From Megamonas hypermegale (GTDB taxonomy: Bacteria; Bacillota; Negativicutes; Selenomonadales; Selenomonadaceae), in assembly GCA_002314325.1 (NCBI GenBank), contig DCFC01000024.1, forward strand, positions 1-31,137: a stretch of DNA of 31,137 nucleotides, written 5' to 3'. Under the pieces are notes generated by a model, which was given only the letters and a program-made list of their open reading frames with translations, made no database searches and was not told the origin of the DNA. The stretch's first letter is position 1; each line of letters begins with the position of its first letter. Shown here piece by piece: positions 15,676 to 22,974 of this stretch. The position numbers were made by a program, and so were the translations under genes.

Positions 15676-15767
15676 AATAATCCCTCCTTTATGTAACACA
15701 TTGCGTTGATTGTTATCATGTTGCTTTAAAATAATATTCATCGGCACAACGATTTAATCAATATGTA

Positions 15768-15798
15768 AAAACACCGCAAAACATACTTTGCGGCGTGG
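15768..15798 (-). terminator. Leader terminator upstream of the MBL-GrpE-Hsp70 operon
   Basis: On - strand CACGCCGCAAA / TTTTGCGGTG followed by five T. It lies between a TATAAT (15829-15824, -) and the operon start at 15675. It could end a short leader RNA (attenuator) or simply isolate the operon from upstream transcription. Confidence 0.7.
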
Positions 15799-15859
15799 AA
15801 AATAATATGCAAGGCATACCATAATTATACAATATAAATTTTTATTATGCGACTATAAC

Positions 15860-15929
15860 GTAAAAAAACCCCGGAGAGTAGCACCTCTTCGGGGTTTTGC
15901 TGTTCATGTTGAACTTTTTAACCTTATGC
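15860..15929 (-). ncRNA. Putative small RNA, copy B of a two-copy element
   Basis: Promoter on - strand: TTGCAA (15963-15958), a 16-bp spacer, extended -10 TGCTATATC. The RNA would begin near 15929 and stop at AAAACCCCGAAGAG / CTCTCCGGGGTTTTT. The 5' third differs from copy A (AAGTGCATAAGG against ATGAGTAGGC), as expected if a seed region had diversified. Not obviously coding. Confidence 0.45.
15863..15899. terminator. Bidirectional terminator in element B
   Basis: AAAACCCCGGAGAG / CTCTTCGGGGTTTT; T runs on both sides. Terminates the putative RNA B and possibly the helicase mRNA. Confidence 0.88.
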
Positions 15930-15981
15930 ACTTTTGATATAGCATATTCACCTGATTTTGCAATAAAAATCAGCTTACTTT

Positions 15982-18825
15982 TTAATGCAGGAAATAATCA
16001 AAGATATCGTCGCGTACCGGCGTATGCAGTTTGTAGATGATTTTAAAGCCGTTGTATTTCGGCGCGTATTCCGGCTTACCGACAGCGGAGATTTCACCGA
16101 GAAAGTAAAATTCTTTCGCCTCTTTATCTTCATTCGGCTTGCGGACAAACAGATATAATTTGTTCTGCTCCCGCGCGGCGTTGTAAATATGGCGGGCGTC
16201 GCTCGAATTCAGTTTGCGGTTGGCTTTGGAATACGCCGTGATTAAATTGTTGTCAAGAAATTCATTGGCATAATCGACCCGTTTCTTATCCGGCGGAATG
16301 TAGTTGATGAATACCGGCATGGTGCGGGTATTTTTTTCGTAAAAGTATCCCGCCATGGCGTTCGGATTGATTTTGCCGGGCCAGTTCAGCAGATAGCACA
16401 CTTCTTCATAGGTGTATTTTTCATATAAAACGAGATTTGTTTCACGATAATGATTGACATAATGTTGTTTATACTGCTGCCGTGCAAAGGCGAGAGTTTC
16501 CTGCAGCAGATGTTTAAAATCGGCCGACTGTAAATGCTGTGCAAAATTGGCGGCAATGACAAAATCGTTATTTTGCGGCTCAATAAATACGCAGTGGCGG
16601 TATTTTTCCCGCTCGTTGGCAATCGTGAATTCATTAGTCAAATTATTGATAACGGAGATGGTTTCGTTTTCTGTTAAAGCGTGATGATAATCCGCCAGCA
16701 GGGTGTTTTGCAGTTCGGCTAAAAATTTGTGCGGCGTATCGAGCAGTATTTGCAGTGCCAGTATCTCGAAAATGCGTTTGCCTTTGGCAAAACGGCGGCA
16801 GACAAAAGCAAAGATTTCTTCCTGTTCGGCCGTCAGCTGGATAGTATAATCCTTATCGTATTTTTGCAGGAAATGATGATAGGAGCCGAATTTGTCAAAG
16901 AATTTTATAATACTGATACTGCCGAATTTGGCGAAATCGTCAAGGCGCGGGATACGGCCGAGTTTCTGCTTCAGATTTAGATATTCGTTTTTCAGCAGTA
17001 GCGCATCACTGAGACGGGCGCTGTCGATGGCGTTATAAATTTTCTGGCGGGAAATTTCGTCGAAATTTATCGTGGAACAGCCGGGCAAAAGGCGGCTGCC
17101 TTCCGCGACGCAGCGGCGTATTGTATCTTTATTGTAGGAAGTGTCGCCGAACAGTGCAATCGGTATCAGAAAATTGTTCTGATAATTGCCGATGAAATCG
17201 AGAATTACGACGTAATCCTTATGCGGATATTTGCGCAGTCCCCGGCCCATCTGCTGTACGAAGATGATGGAGGATTTCGTCGGGCGCAGCATGATTACCT
17301 GATTTACGGCAGGAATGTCGATGCCTTCATTCATGATATCCACCGTAAAAATATAATCGAGCCCGCCGCGCCGCTTGTCTTGCTCCAGGCGGGAAATAGC
17401 CGTCTCGCGCGTTTCCTGTCTGTCCTCGCCGCACAGTGCGGCAGTGAAAAATCCCTTATCATTGAATTTTTGCGATAAAAGGCGTGCTTCTTCGATATTG
17501 CGGCAGAATACGAGTCCTTTGACGCGCTCGCCGCACCAGCCGTAAAACTGCGCTTTGCCGATAATATGTTCGACGCGTTCATCGGCCGTCAGTTCAGTAA
17601 ATGCAGAAACGTCATCAATTTCCCTGCCGCCAATCGTGATATCCGTTATGCCGAAATAGTGGAAAGGGCAGAGCATATCCTCCTGCATGGCTTCTTTCAG
17701 ATGAATTTCATAAGCGATATTGTAGTCGAAAAGTTTATAAATATCGAAGCCGTCGCTGCGGCTCGGTGTCGCCGTCATACCCAGTAAAAACTGCGGCCGG
17801 AAATAGTCGAGGATTTTGCGGTAGCTTGCTGCGCCGGCGCGATGCGTTTCGTCGATAATGATATAGTCAAAATACGTCGGCGCGAATTGCGTCATAATTT
17901 CTTCCTTCGTCAGCATGAAAACGGTGGAAAAAAGATATGGCGCGGCAAAATCTTTATGCGTTCCCGATAAAAAACCGATATCGATATTGCCGAGAACATG
18001 TTGAAAAGTCTGCGCAGCCTGCTTTAAAATCTGTTCGCGGTGTACGAGAAATAAAACTCGGCGCGGCGCGGATTTCTGTACAGCGAAGGCGGCAAGATAC
18101 GTTTTGCCCGTGCCGGTGGCGGAGATGAGCAACGCTTTCGTCTGTCCCGATTGGCGCAGTTTTTCCAGTGAATCGAGCGCTTCCGTCTGCATTTTATTCG
18201 GTGCAAATTTAGCGGGAAACGGCTGTTTTACGGGAGAGATTTTTTGCTTTTGCTGGTAATGCTTCTCATAACCGCGCAGCCACTCGTCCGTCAGCGGCAC
18301 AGCATTTTCCCACATGCGCCGAAATTCCTGCAATGTATCCCGGCAGATTGCTTCCTGCTCCGTTGAACTGACTTTTAAATTCCATTCCTTATTGGCTTTA
18401 AGCGCACCATGCGTCAGATTGCTGCTGCCGATAATCAGCGAATAATAATCGGCGTGGCGGAAAATATATCCTTTTGTATGAAAATTGCCTTGCGTATAGA
18501 TGCGTATTTCCAGATTGGCAAACTGCTGTAGTTCGCGCAACGCTTTCGGCTCGGTGAAACACAGATAATCCGTAGTCAGAATACAGCCTTTGATGTTTTT
18601 TTTTTTTAAGTGGGCCAGAACTTCTTTTAGGCAGATAAGGCCGCTCTGCGTGATAAAAGCCACGGAGAAATAAAACTCTTCACAGCTTATAAGTTCCTTT
18701 TGCAGCTCAGTCAGAAGATTAAAGCCGCTGTTATAATCGTTGAAAATAAATTTAGGTTGCAAAACACTGCTGTTGATATTGCCGCCAGCTGTATTTTGCA
18801 TGAATTCGTCGGATGATTTATTCAT
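15982..18825 (-). CDS. PLD-nuclease / SF2 DEAD-like helicase with DUF3427-type C-terminus
   Basis: 947 residues from ATG 18825 (GAGG six nt upstream; the frame is open further). Order: a phospholipase-D-type nuclease domain (about 25-180) with HTKGYIF (H116, K118) and IIGSSNLT; a SF2 helicase core with Walker A SATGTGKT (K241), DETH box (325-328), TATP (351-354) and motif VI QQMGRGLR (523-530); then about 400 residues of the type found C-terminal in DUF3427 helicases. A single HKD motif implies a dimeric nuclease. Such proteins are common in accessory and defence-rich regions; the substrate is presumably DNA but is not proven. A run of 12 A in the coding strand (18607-18596) sits inside the PLD domain. 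It is alone between a divergent feoA promoter and element B. Confidence 0.88.
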   Translation of the reverse strand: MNKSSDEFMQNTAGGNINSSVLQPKFIFNDYNSGFNLLTELQKELISCEEFYFSVAFITQSGLICLKEVLAHLKKKNIKGCILTTDYLCFTEPKALRELQQFANLEIRIYTQGNFHTKGYIFRHADYYSLIIGSSNLTHGALKANKEWNLKVSSTEQEAICRDTLQEFRRMWENAVPLTDEWLRGYEKHYQQKQKISPVKQPFPAKFAPNKMQTEALDSLEKLRQSGQTKALLISATGTGKTYLAAFAVQKSAPRRVLFLVHREQILKQAAQTFQHVLGNIDIGFLSGTHKDFAAPYLFSTVFMLTKEEIMTQFAPTYFDYIIIDETHRAGAASYRKILDYFRPQFLLGMTATPSRSDGFDIYKLFDYNIAYEIHLKEAMQEDMLCPFHYFGITDITIGGREIDDVSAFTELTADERVEHIIGKAQFYGWCGERVKGLVFCRNIEEARLLSQKFNDKGFFTAALCGEDRQETRETAISRLEQDKRRGGLDYIFTVDIMNEGIDIPAVNQVIMLRPTKSSIIFVQQMGRGLRKYPHKDYVVILDFIGNYQNNFLIPIALFGDTSYNKDTIRRCVAEGSRLLPGCSTINFDEISRQKIYNAIDSARLSDALLLKNEYLNLKQKLGRIPRLDDFAKFGSISIIKFFDKFGSYHHFLQKYDKDYTIQLTAEQEEIFAFVCRRFAKGKRIFEILALQILLDTPHKFLAELQNTLLADYHHALTENETISVINNLTNEFTIANEREKYRHCVFIEPQNNDFVIAANFAQHLQSADFKHLLQETLAFARQQYKQHYVNHYRETNLVLYEKYTYEEVCYLLNWPGKINPNAMAGYFYEKNTRTMPVFINYIPPDKKRVDYANEFLDNNLITAYSKANRKLNSSDARHIYNAAREQNKLYLFVRKPNEDKEAKEFYFLGEISAVGKPEYAPKYNGFKIIYKLHTPVRDDIFDYFLH

Positions 18826-18892
18826 AAAGAACCTCGTTTTTAGAATTATTATACCAATATAATATACTGAACAGAACTTTCCTGCAATTTTT

Positions 18893-19019
18893 ATGAAAAT
18901 ATTTATCATTATTATTGACATGTATTATCATTTGCTATATAATGCAGTTATCAATAGAAGTAATAATTATTATCGATATAGTGATTATTATTATATTGTA
19001 TTAATGATAATTATTTTGA
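18893..19019 (+). promoter_or_regulatory. Cluster of Fur-box-like sites upstream of feoA
   Basis: Against TGATAATNATTATCA (7-1-7), I count 12 of 14 matches at 18893-18907, 18961-18975 and 19005-19019. One lies just upstream of the -35, one after the start point, one next to the ribosome site. This fits repression by Fur with iron; the surrounding AT-richness inflates the matches, so individual sites are uncertain. Confidence 0.6.
18915..18943 (+). promoter_or_regulatory. feoAB promoter
   Basis: Perfect TTGACA (18915-18920), 17-bp spacer, perfect TATAAT (18938-18943). The leader to feoA would be about 90 nt. Confidence 0.88.
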
Positions 19020-19038
19020 GATAGGAGGATGACTTCTA

Positions 19039-19263
19039 ATGACTCTGAAAGATGCCAAACCGGGAATGGTTGTTAGGGTTGAAGCTATTGAAGCTTCTGA
19101 ACTGAAGGAACGCCTTATGAGCATGGGCATGGTAAAAGGAACAAAAGTGAAGGTTCTGCGTTCTGCGCCGCTCGGCGACCCGCTCGCTGTATCCGTGCGT
19201 TCTTTTAATATGTCTATTCGTTTATCTGATGCAGCTAAAATAACAGTTACTCAGATTGCATAA
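19039..19263 (+). CDS. feoA: Ferrous iron transport protein A
   Basis: 74 residues, the usual size of this SH3-like protein. It shows KPGMVVRVEAI, an ERLMSMGMVKGTKVKVLRSAPLGDP core and a final NMSIRLSDAAKITV strand. FeoA is a small cytoplasmic partner needed for FeoB activity. ATG 19039 is 10 nt from AGGAGG; an out-of-frame ATG directly after the AGGAGG is not used. It is followed 24 nt later by feoB, so the two form an operon under the near-consensus promoter and Fur-like sites upstream. Confidence 0.95.
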   Translation: MTLKDAKPGMVVRVEAIEASELKERLMSMGMVKGTKVKVLRSAPLGDPLAVSVRSFNMSIRLSDAAKITVTQIA

Positions 19264-19287
19264 TGAATTGAATGGAGGAATGAATAA

Positions 19288-21183
19288 ATGGCAACTTTAT
19301 CTGTAGCTTTGACAGGTAATCCTAATACGGGTAAATCGACGATTTTCAATGAATTGACCGGTATTAGACAGAAAATCGGTAACTGGCCGGGTGTTACCGT
19401 AGATAAAAAGGTAGGCTATACTAGACATAACGACAGAGCAATCTCTGTAATGGATTTGCCTGGTACATACAGCATAAACGGCCGTTCACCGGAAGAAAGA
19501 ATTGTAGAAAGTTATTTGGCTGGGGAAAAACCGGATATCGTGGTCGATGTTATCGACTCGTCCAATATCGAGCGAAATCTGTTTTTGTGCCTGCAGCTTC
19601 TGGAACGCCGTATTCCTGTACTGATTGACCTCAATATGATTGACGAGTCTACGCGTAAGGGTATTAAAATATCCACAAGCAAATTGGAAAAGGCTCTCGG
19701 AATGCCTGTTGTGGAAACGAACGGTCGCAGCAAAAAATCCACGAAAAAATTACTCGACGTGTTCACTTCCACTGTAATGAGCCGGTATAAAAATTCCGAC
19801 CAGGTGGAAGAACATATTAAAAATATCGAACAGCTCCGTGCAACTATTCATAATGCCGACCAGCTGGAAGAAGCAATTATTGAAGCAAGATACGCTTTTA
19901 TTGATAAAATCGTGGCTCAGACCGTTACCCGTGAAAATGTCGGCAGCGGCATAACGGAAAAAATCGACAAAGTTTTGGCAAACGGAGCTATCGCTCTGCC
20001 GATTTTAGTATTGGCACTGTATCTCGTATTTGAAATTACGTTCACATGGATTGGCCAGCCGATTGCCGATGAACTTGATGTACTTATAAATGAAGATTTT
20101 TACGGCTGGGCTGATGAGGCTCTTACAAGTCTCGGTGTTGCCGACTGGCTGCATTCTCTCGTATGCGACGGTATTATTGCCGGTGTAGGCGGCGTGCTTA
20201 CATTCGTACCGCTTATTTTCACATTGTTCTTCTGTTTGAGTTTTCTCGACGGTACGGGATATATGGCGCGTGTCGCTTTCGTTATGGACCCGATTATGCG
20301 TAAGGCAGGTCTCAGCGGCAAGGCACTCATGCCGATTATCTGCGGTTTCGGCTGCGCCGTTCCGGGTATTATGGGAGCAAGAGCGCTTGACAGTGAAAAA
20401 GACCGTATGATTACGATTTTGGTAACTCCGTTCATGACATGCGGTGCAAAACTTCCTGTAATGGCGCTTTTCGGTGCTATCTTCTTCGGTTCGAATGCCG
20501 ATGACGTGGTATTTGCCATGTATCTCGTAGGTATCGTCGTTGCAATCATTGCTTCCAGTATTTTGAGCAGAACCGTATTCGGCAAGGATGATACAAGTTT
20601 CGTTCTGGAACTGCCGCCGTACCGTATTCCTGATATGAAGACCGTTCTTCTGGAAACTTGGGATAAAGGTAAAGGCTATCTCGTTAAAGCCGGTACAATC
20701 ATCTTTGCGATGTCCGTACTCATCTGGTTCTTGAGCAGCTACAATTTCAGCGGCATGGTGGACGATATGTCCCAGTCCTTCCTGGCAACGCTCGGCGGCT
20801 GGATGTCCACGCTGTTCGTATTCCACGGCTTCGGCGACTGGGAAGCGGGCTCTGCCGTTTTAACCGGTATCATGGCAAAAGAAGCCGTTATTTCCACAAT
20901 GGGTATCCTGTACGGTCTGCCTGATTTAAGTCCGGATACTGAAGCGGTCGATGCAATCGGCATGGTGGCAGGCAGCGGTTTCCAGGCTGCATTCACTACG
21001 ATGTCGGCACTTGCCTTCATGGTATTCTCCCAGCTGTATACTCCGTGCATGACGGCTCTCGGTACTATTAAGAAGGAAGCAGGCGGCTGGAAATGGTTCT
21101 TCGTTTCCGCAATCGGCAACTTCGTACTGGCTTGGATTGTATCGCTCATTGTTTATCAGGTAGGCACCCTTTTAGGATTTTAA
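19288..21183 (+). CDS. feoB: Ferrous iron transporter B
   Basis: 631 residues, shorter than the ~770 of E. coli. The N-terminal G domain has G1 GNPNTGKST (10-18), G3 DLPGTYS and G4 NMID; a short helical GDI-like region (about 170-225) follows; then membrane helices with two Gate regions, including CGFGCAVPGIMGAR and the LVTPFMTCGAKLPV Cys-containing helix. FeoB imports Fe(II) across the inner membrane with GTPase-dependent gating. ATG has GGAGGAATGAATAA upstream. The gene is followed by a FeoB-associated small Cys-rich protein, a common pairing in Firmicutes where FeoC is absent. Confidence 0.96.
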   Translation: MATLSVALTGNPNTGKSTIFNELTGIRQKIGNWPGVTVDKKVGYTRHNDRAISVMDLPGTYSINGRSPEERIVESYLAGEKPDIVVDVIDSSNIERNLFLCLQLLERRIPVLIDLNMIDESTRKGIKISTSKLEKALGMPVVETNGRSKKSTKKLLDVFTSTVMSRYKNSDQVEEHIKNIEQLRATIHNADQLEEAIIEARYAFIDKIVAQTVTRENVGSGITEKIDKVLANGAIALPILVLALYLVFEITFTWIGQPIADELDVLINEDFYGWADEALTSLGVADWLHSLVCDGIIAGVGGVLTFVPLIFTLFFCLSFLDGTGYMARVAFVMDPIMRKAGLSGKALMPIICGFGCAVPGIMGARALDSEKDRMITILVTPFMTCGAKLPVMALFGAIFFGSNADDVVFAMYLVGIVVAIIASSILSRTVFGKDDTSFVLELPPYRIPDMKTVLLETWDKGKGYLVKAGTIIFAMSVLIWFLSSYNFSGMVDDMSQSFLATLGGWMSTLFVFHGFGDWEAGSAVLTGIMAKEAVISTMGILYGLPDLSPDTEAVDAIGMVAGSGFQAAFTTMSALAFMVFSQLYTPCMTALGTIKKEAGGWKWFFVSAIGNFVLAWIVSLIVYQVGTLLGF

Positions 21184-21286
21184 TTAAATAATAATAGTAA
21201 TTCATTGTGATTACTATGGATTGTATGATAAAATATAGGGGAGCCGAAGTGTTCCCTTATATTTGCATTTTGAGGAGGCTTTTATT

Positions 21287-21487
21287 ATGACTACAGGTGA
21301 TATCGCTACTTGGGTAATATTTGCCATTATTGTTGTGCTTTTCTGTTTCGGTATAAGACGCGTTTACCGCAATTTTTCCAGCGGCAAGTGCGACAGTTGC
21401 GGAACCGGCGGCAGCTGCGGCTGTTCTAGCGGCTGCCACTGCTGCGACAGCATGGACAAGAAAACCGATACGAAAAAGAATGCCTGA
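21287..21487 (+). CDS. FeoB-associated Cys-rich membrane protein
   Basis: 66 residues from ATG 21287 (GAGGAGG upstream). One membrane helix (about 7-24) precedes a Cys-rich tail with eight Cys in about 26 residues (CDSC, CGCSSGCHCC). It fits the FeoB-associated Cys-rich family, assumed to help Fe(II) delivery; the mechanism is unproven. The 100-nt gap after feoB contains a hairpin of AAATATA-GGGGA / TTCCC-TATATTT type directly before the ribosome site, with no clear T run, so it is probably a processing or stability element and not a terminator. Confidence 0.85.
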   Translation: MTTGDIATWVIFAIIVVLFCFGIRRVYRNFSSGKCDSCGTGGSCGCSSGCHCCDSMDKKTDTKKNA

Positions 21488-21561
21488 TATTTCTGTAATA
21501 TCCAATCTGGAAATAATGCTTTTAAAGCGTTATTAATATATATTATAAAGGAGTCTTTCAT

Positions 21562-21768
21562 ATGTTTACGAAAACTGATTTTTGGATAGGATTAGCTGTT
21601 GGCGTTGTAGCCGGTGCATTTGGTTACAAATTCATACAAAGCCGCGCTCAGCAGGCACAGCCGGCAATCGCCGAAGGACAGGCGGAAGTTTCCATGGCTG
21701 AACTCGTACGTCAGAAAGAAGAGCTGGAAGATATGATTGCAGCTCAGCAGGCTCAGGCAGCTAAATAA
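21562..21768 (+). CDS. Small membrane-anchored coiled-coil protein (68 aa)
   Basis: One N-terminal helix (WIGLAVGVVAGAFGYKFI, about 8-25) followed by an Ala/Gln/Glu-rich coiled coil. AAAGGAG precedes the ATG. Resembles YtxH-type or small tail-anchored accessory proteins but I do not assign a family. It is followed by a terminator-like hairpin, then by the HMA_2-type genes, so it may be the abundant first product of the metal-ATPase operon. Confidence 0.7.
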   Translation: MFTKTDFWIGLAVGVVAGAFGYKFIQSRAQQAQPAIAEGQAEVSMAELVRQKEELEDMIAAQQAQAAK

Positions 21769-21784
21769 TTTTCAAGGGCAATGA

Positions 21785-21815
21785 AAGGGGTGTTGTTATA
21801 AACACTCCTTTTTTT
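21785..21815 (+). terminator. Terminator-like hairpin inside the metal operon
   Basis: AGGGGTGTT / AACACTCCT (one G-U) with seven T. Only 28 nt separate it from the next start codon, with no room for a good promoter, so it probably reduces and does not stop downstream transcription. Confidence 0.72.
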
Positions 21816-21843
21816 AGAATATGTGTATACAAGGAGAGGTTGT

Positions 21844-22323
21844 ATGAAAAATGTAGGTTTGGGAATTCCCCTGGCTGTAGGAATGGCGGGAACGGTTGCT
21901 TCACTGTTTGTCGGTGGAAAGAAGTTGCATACGGCTTTCGGTATTGCATGGACGGCACTTTCACTGGTACATGCTTATCAGTATCGCAAAAATATGAAAA
22001 ATAATATGAAGAAAGGAATACAGAAAGTGAATATATTAAAAGCGGTAGGCATACCGACAACGAAATTGGAATGGTTTTTGAAATCAGTGAAAGTAGCTTC
22101 ATATATACCGGGACGTATCCGTGTTTACAGCAAAGCATTAATCAATAATCCGCAATTGAAGGAAAAGGTGGAAAACGCTCTGGCAAAATATCCGGAACTG
22201 GATAAAGTTACGATTAATCTTATATCGGGTTCAGTGCTTATTCAATACCGTCCGGAAAATATTAAAGCCAATAAAGAACTTTGTGAAATAGAAAATTACG
22301 CTAAAAATCATGTGAAAAGATAA
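21844..22323 (+). CDS. Membrane protein with HMA_2-type domain
   Basis: 159 residues from ATG 21844 (AAGGAGAGG upstream; an earlier in-frame ATG overlaps the site). Two short hydrophobic stretches (about 4-25 and 33-43) are followed by a beta-alpha-beta-beta-alpha-beta unit with SYIPGRIRVYSKAL, a YPELDKVTINLISGSVLIQY strand pair and no CxxC. This is the HMA_2 pattern: ferredoxin-like, metal-binding-domain fold without the metal cysteines. It directly precedes another HMA_2-like gene (12-nt gap) and the ATPase. Inferred accessory or regulatory partner of that ATPase. Confidence 0.75.
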   Translation: MKNVGLGIPLAVGMAGTVASLFVGGKKLHTAFGIAWTALSLVHAYQYRKNMKNNMKKGIQKVNILKAVGIPTTKLEWFLKSVKVASYIPGRIRVYSKALINNPQLKEKVENALAKYPELDKVTINLISGSVLIQYRPENIKANKELCEIENYAKNHVKR

Positions 22324-22335
22324 GAGGTGCAAATT

Positions 22336-22974
22336 ATGTCTTATGCGTCTGGAATGGCTATCGGTCTTACGATTGGCCAGCAACTGCTGAGATTTTTCGC
22401 TCAGGATAATCAGGGAAAAGGCGGCAACAATTCCGCCGGTTTCAATTTTGACCAACTGGGCAGAGAAATAAATTATATCAATAAAGAAATTGAAGAACAC
22501 TCCGTTCGTCTGGCTCATGCGATAAAAGGGCGTCGCCGTTATTATATAGATATGCTGAAAAACAATGAGAGACTGGCTAAACTCATAACGGTGAAACTGT
22601 CTGAACTGCCGTATATAAAAGAAGTAACAGCTAATGTAAATACGGGCAGTCTGCTGATTTTATACAGCTGTGCGGAAAACATTATGGATGATATGTTTAA
22701 TCAGCTTAAACAGCGCGTATTCAATCTGGGCAATAAAATTATGACTATGAGCGGAAACGCTACAACGCAAATTGGCTGTATATTGCTTAATCTGGCAAGA
22801 GAATTAAATACGTGGATAAAAGCGAAGACTGGCAATTTAATGGATTTGCGTATTGTTGCAGCAGGTTTTTTCCTAATTAGAGGACTTAGAAAAATTATGG
22901 TAATGGGTCAGCGTCCAAACGGACCGCAAATGCTGTGGTGGGCATTTTCCATGTTGAGAGGACTTGGTAAATAA
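22336..22974 (+). CDS. HMA_2-like protein, P-type ATPase partner
   Basis: 212 residues from ATG 22336 (AAGAGGTG upstream). N-terminal hydrophobic stretch, charged helical region (about 30-60), an HMA_2-like unit (about 62-115: IKGRRRYYIDMLKNN, ELPYIKEVTANVNTGSLLIL), then a C-terminal half with one or two membrane-facing helices. No CxxC. Stop codon overlaps the ATPase start (TAATG, 1 nt), implying translational coupling and a common complex. Function inferred from position only. Confidence 0.72.
   Translation: MSYASGMAIGLTIGQQLLRFFAQDNQGKGGNNSAGFNFDQLGREINYINKEIEEHSVRLAHAIKGRRRYYIDMLKNNERLAKLITVKLSELPYIKEVTANVNTGSLLILYSCAENIMDDMFNQLKQRVFNLGNKIMTMSGNATTQIGCILLNLARELNTWIKAKTGNLMDLRIVAAGFFLIRGLRKIMVMGQRPNGPQMLWWAFSMLRGLGK

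Larger units (their letters stand above)
15853..15963 (-). repeat. Intergenic repeat element, copy B
   Basis: Homologous to 10400-10509: same promoter block, same AACAGCAAAACCCCGAAGAG segment, same ACGTTATAG after the terminator. It lies downstream of the helicase gene. Together the two copies flank the MBL-GrpE-Hsp70 operon in the same orientation. Confidence 0.8.

Noticed and set aside
20005..20826. A 273-codon ORF antisense to feoB.
   Set aside because: Composition (Asn, His, Cys, Glu scattered) and absence of a ribosome site mark it as an antisense shadow.
21190..21285. Terminator between feoB and the Cys-rich protein gene.
   Set aside because: Hairpins exist but lack a T run; the downstream ribosome site follows directly, so co-transcription is more likely.
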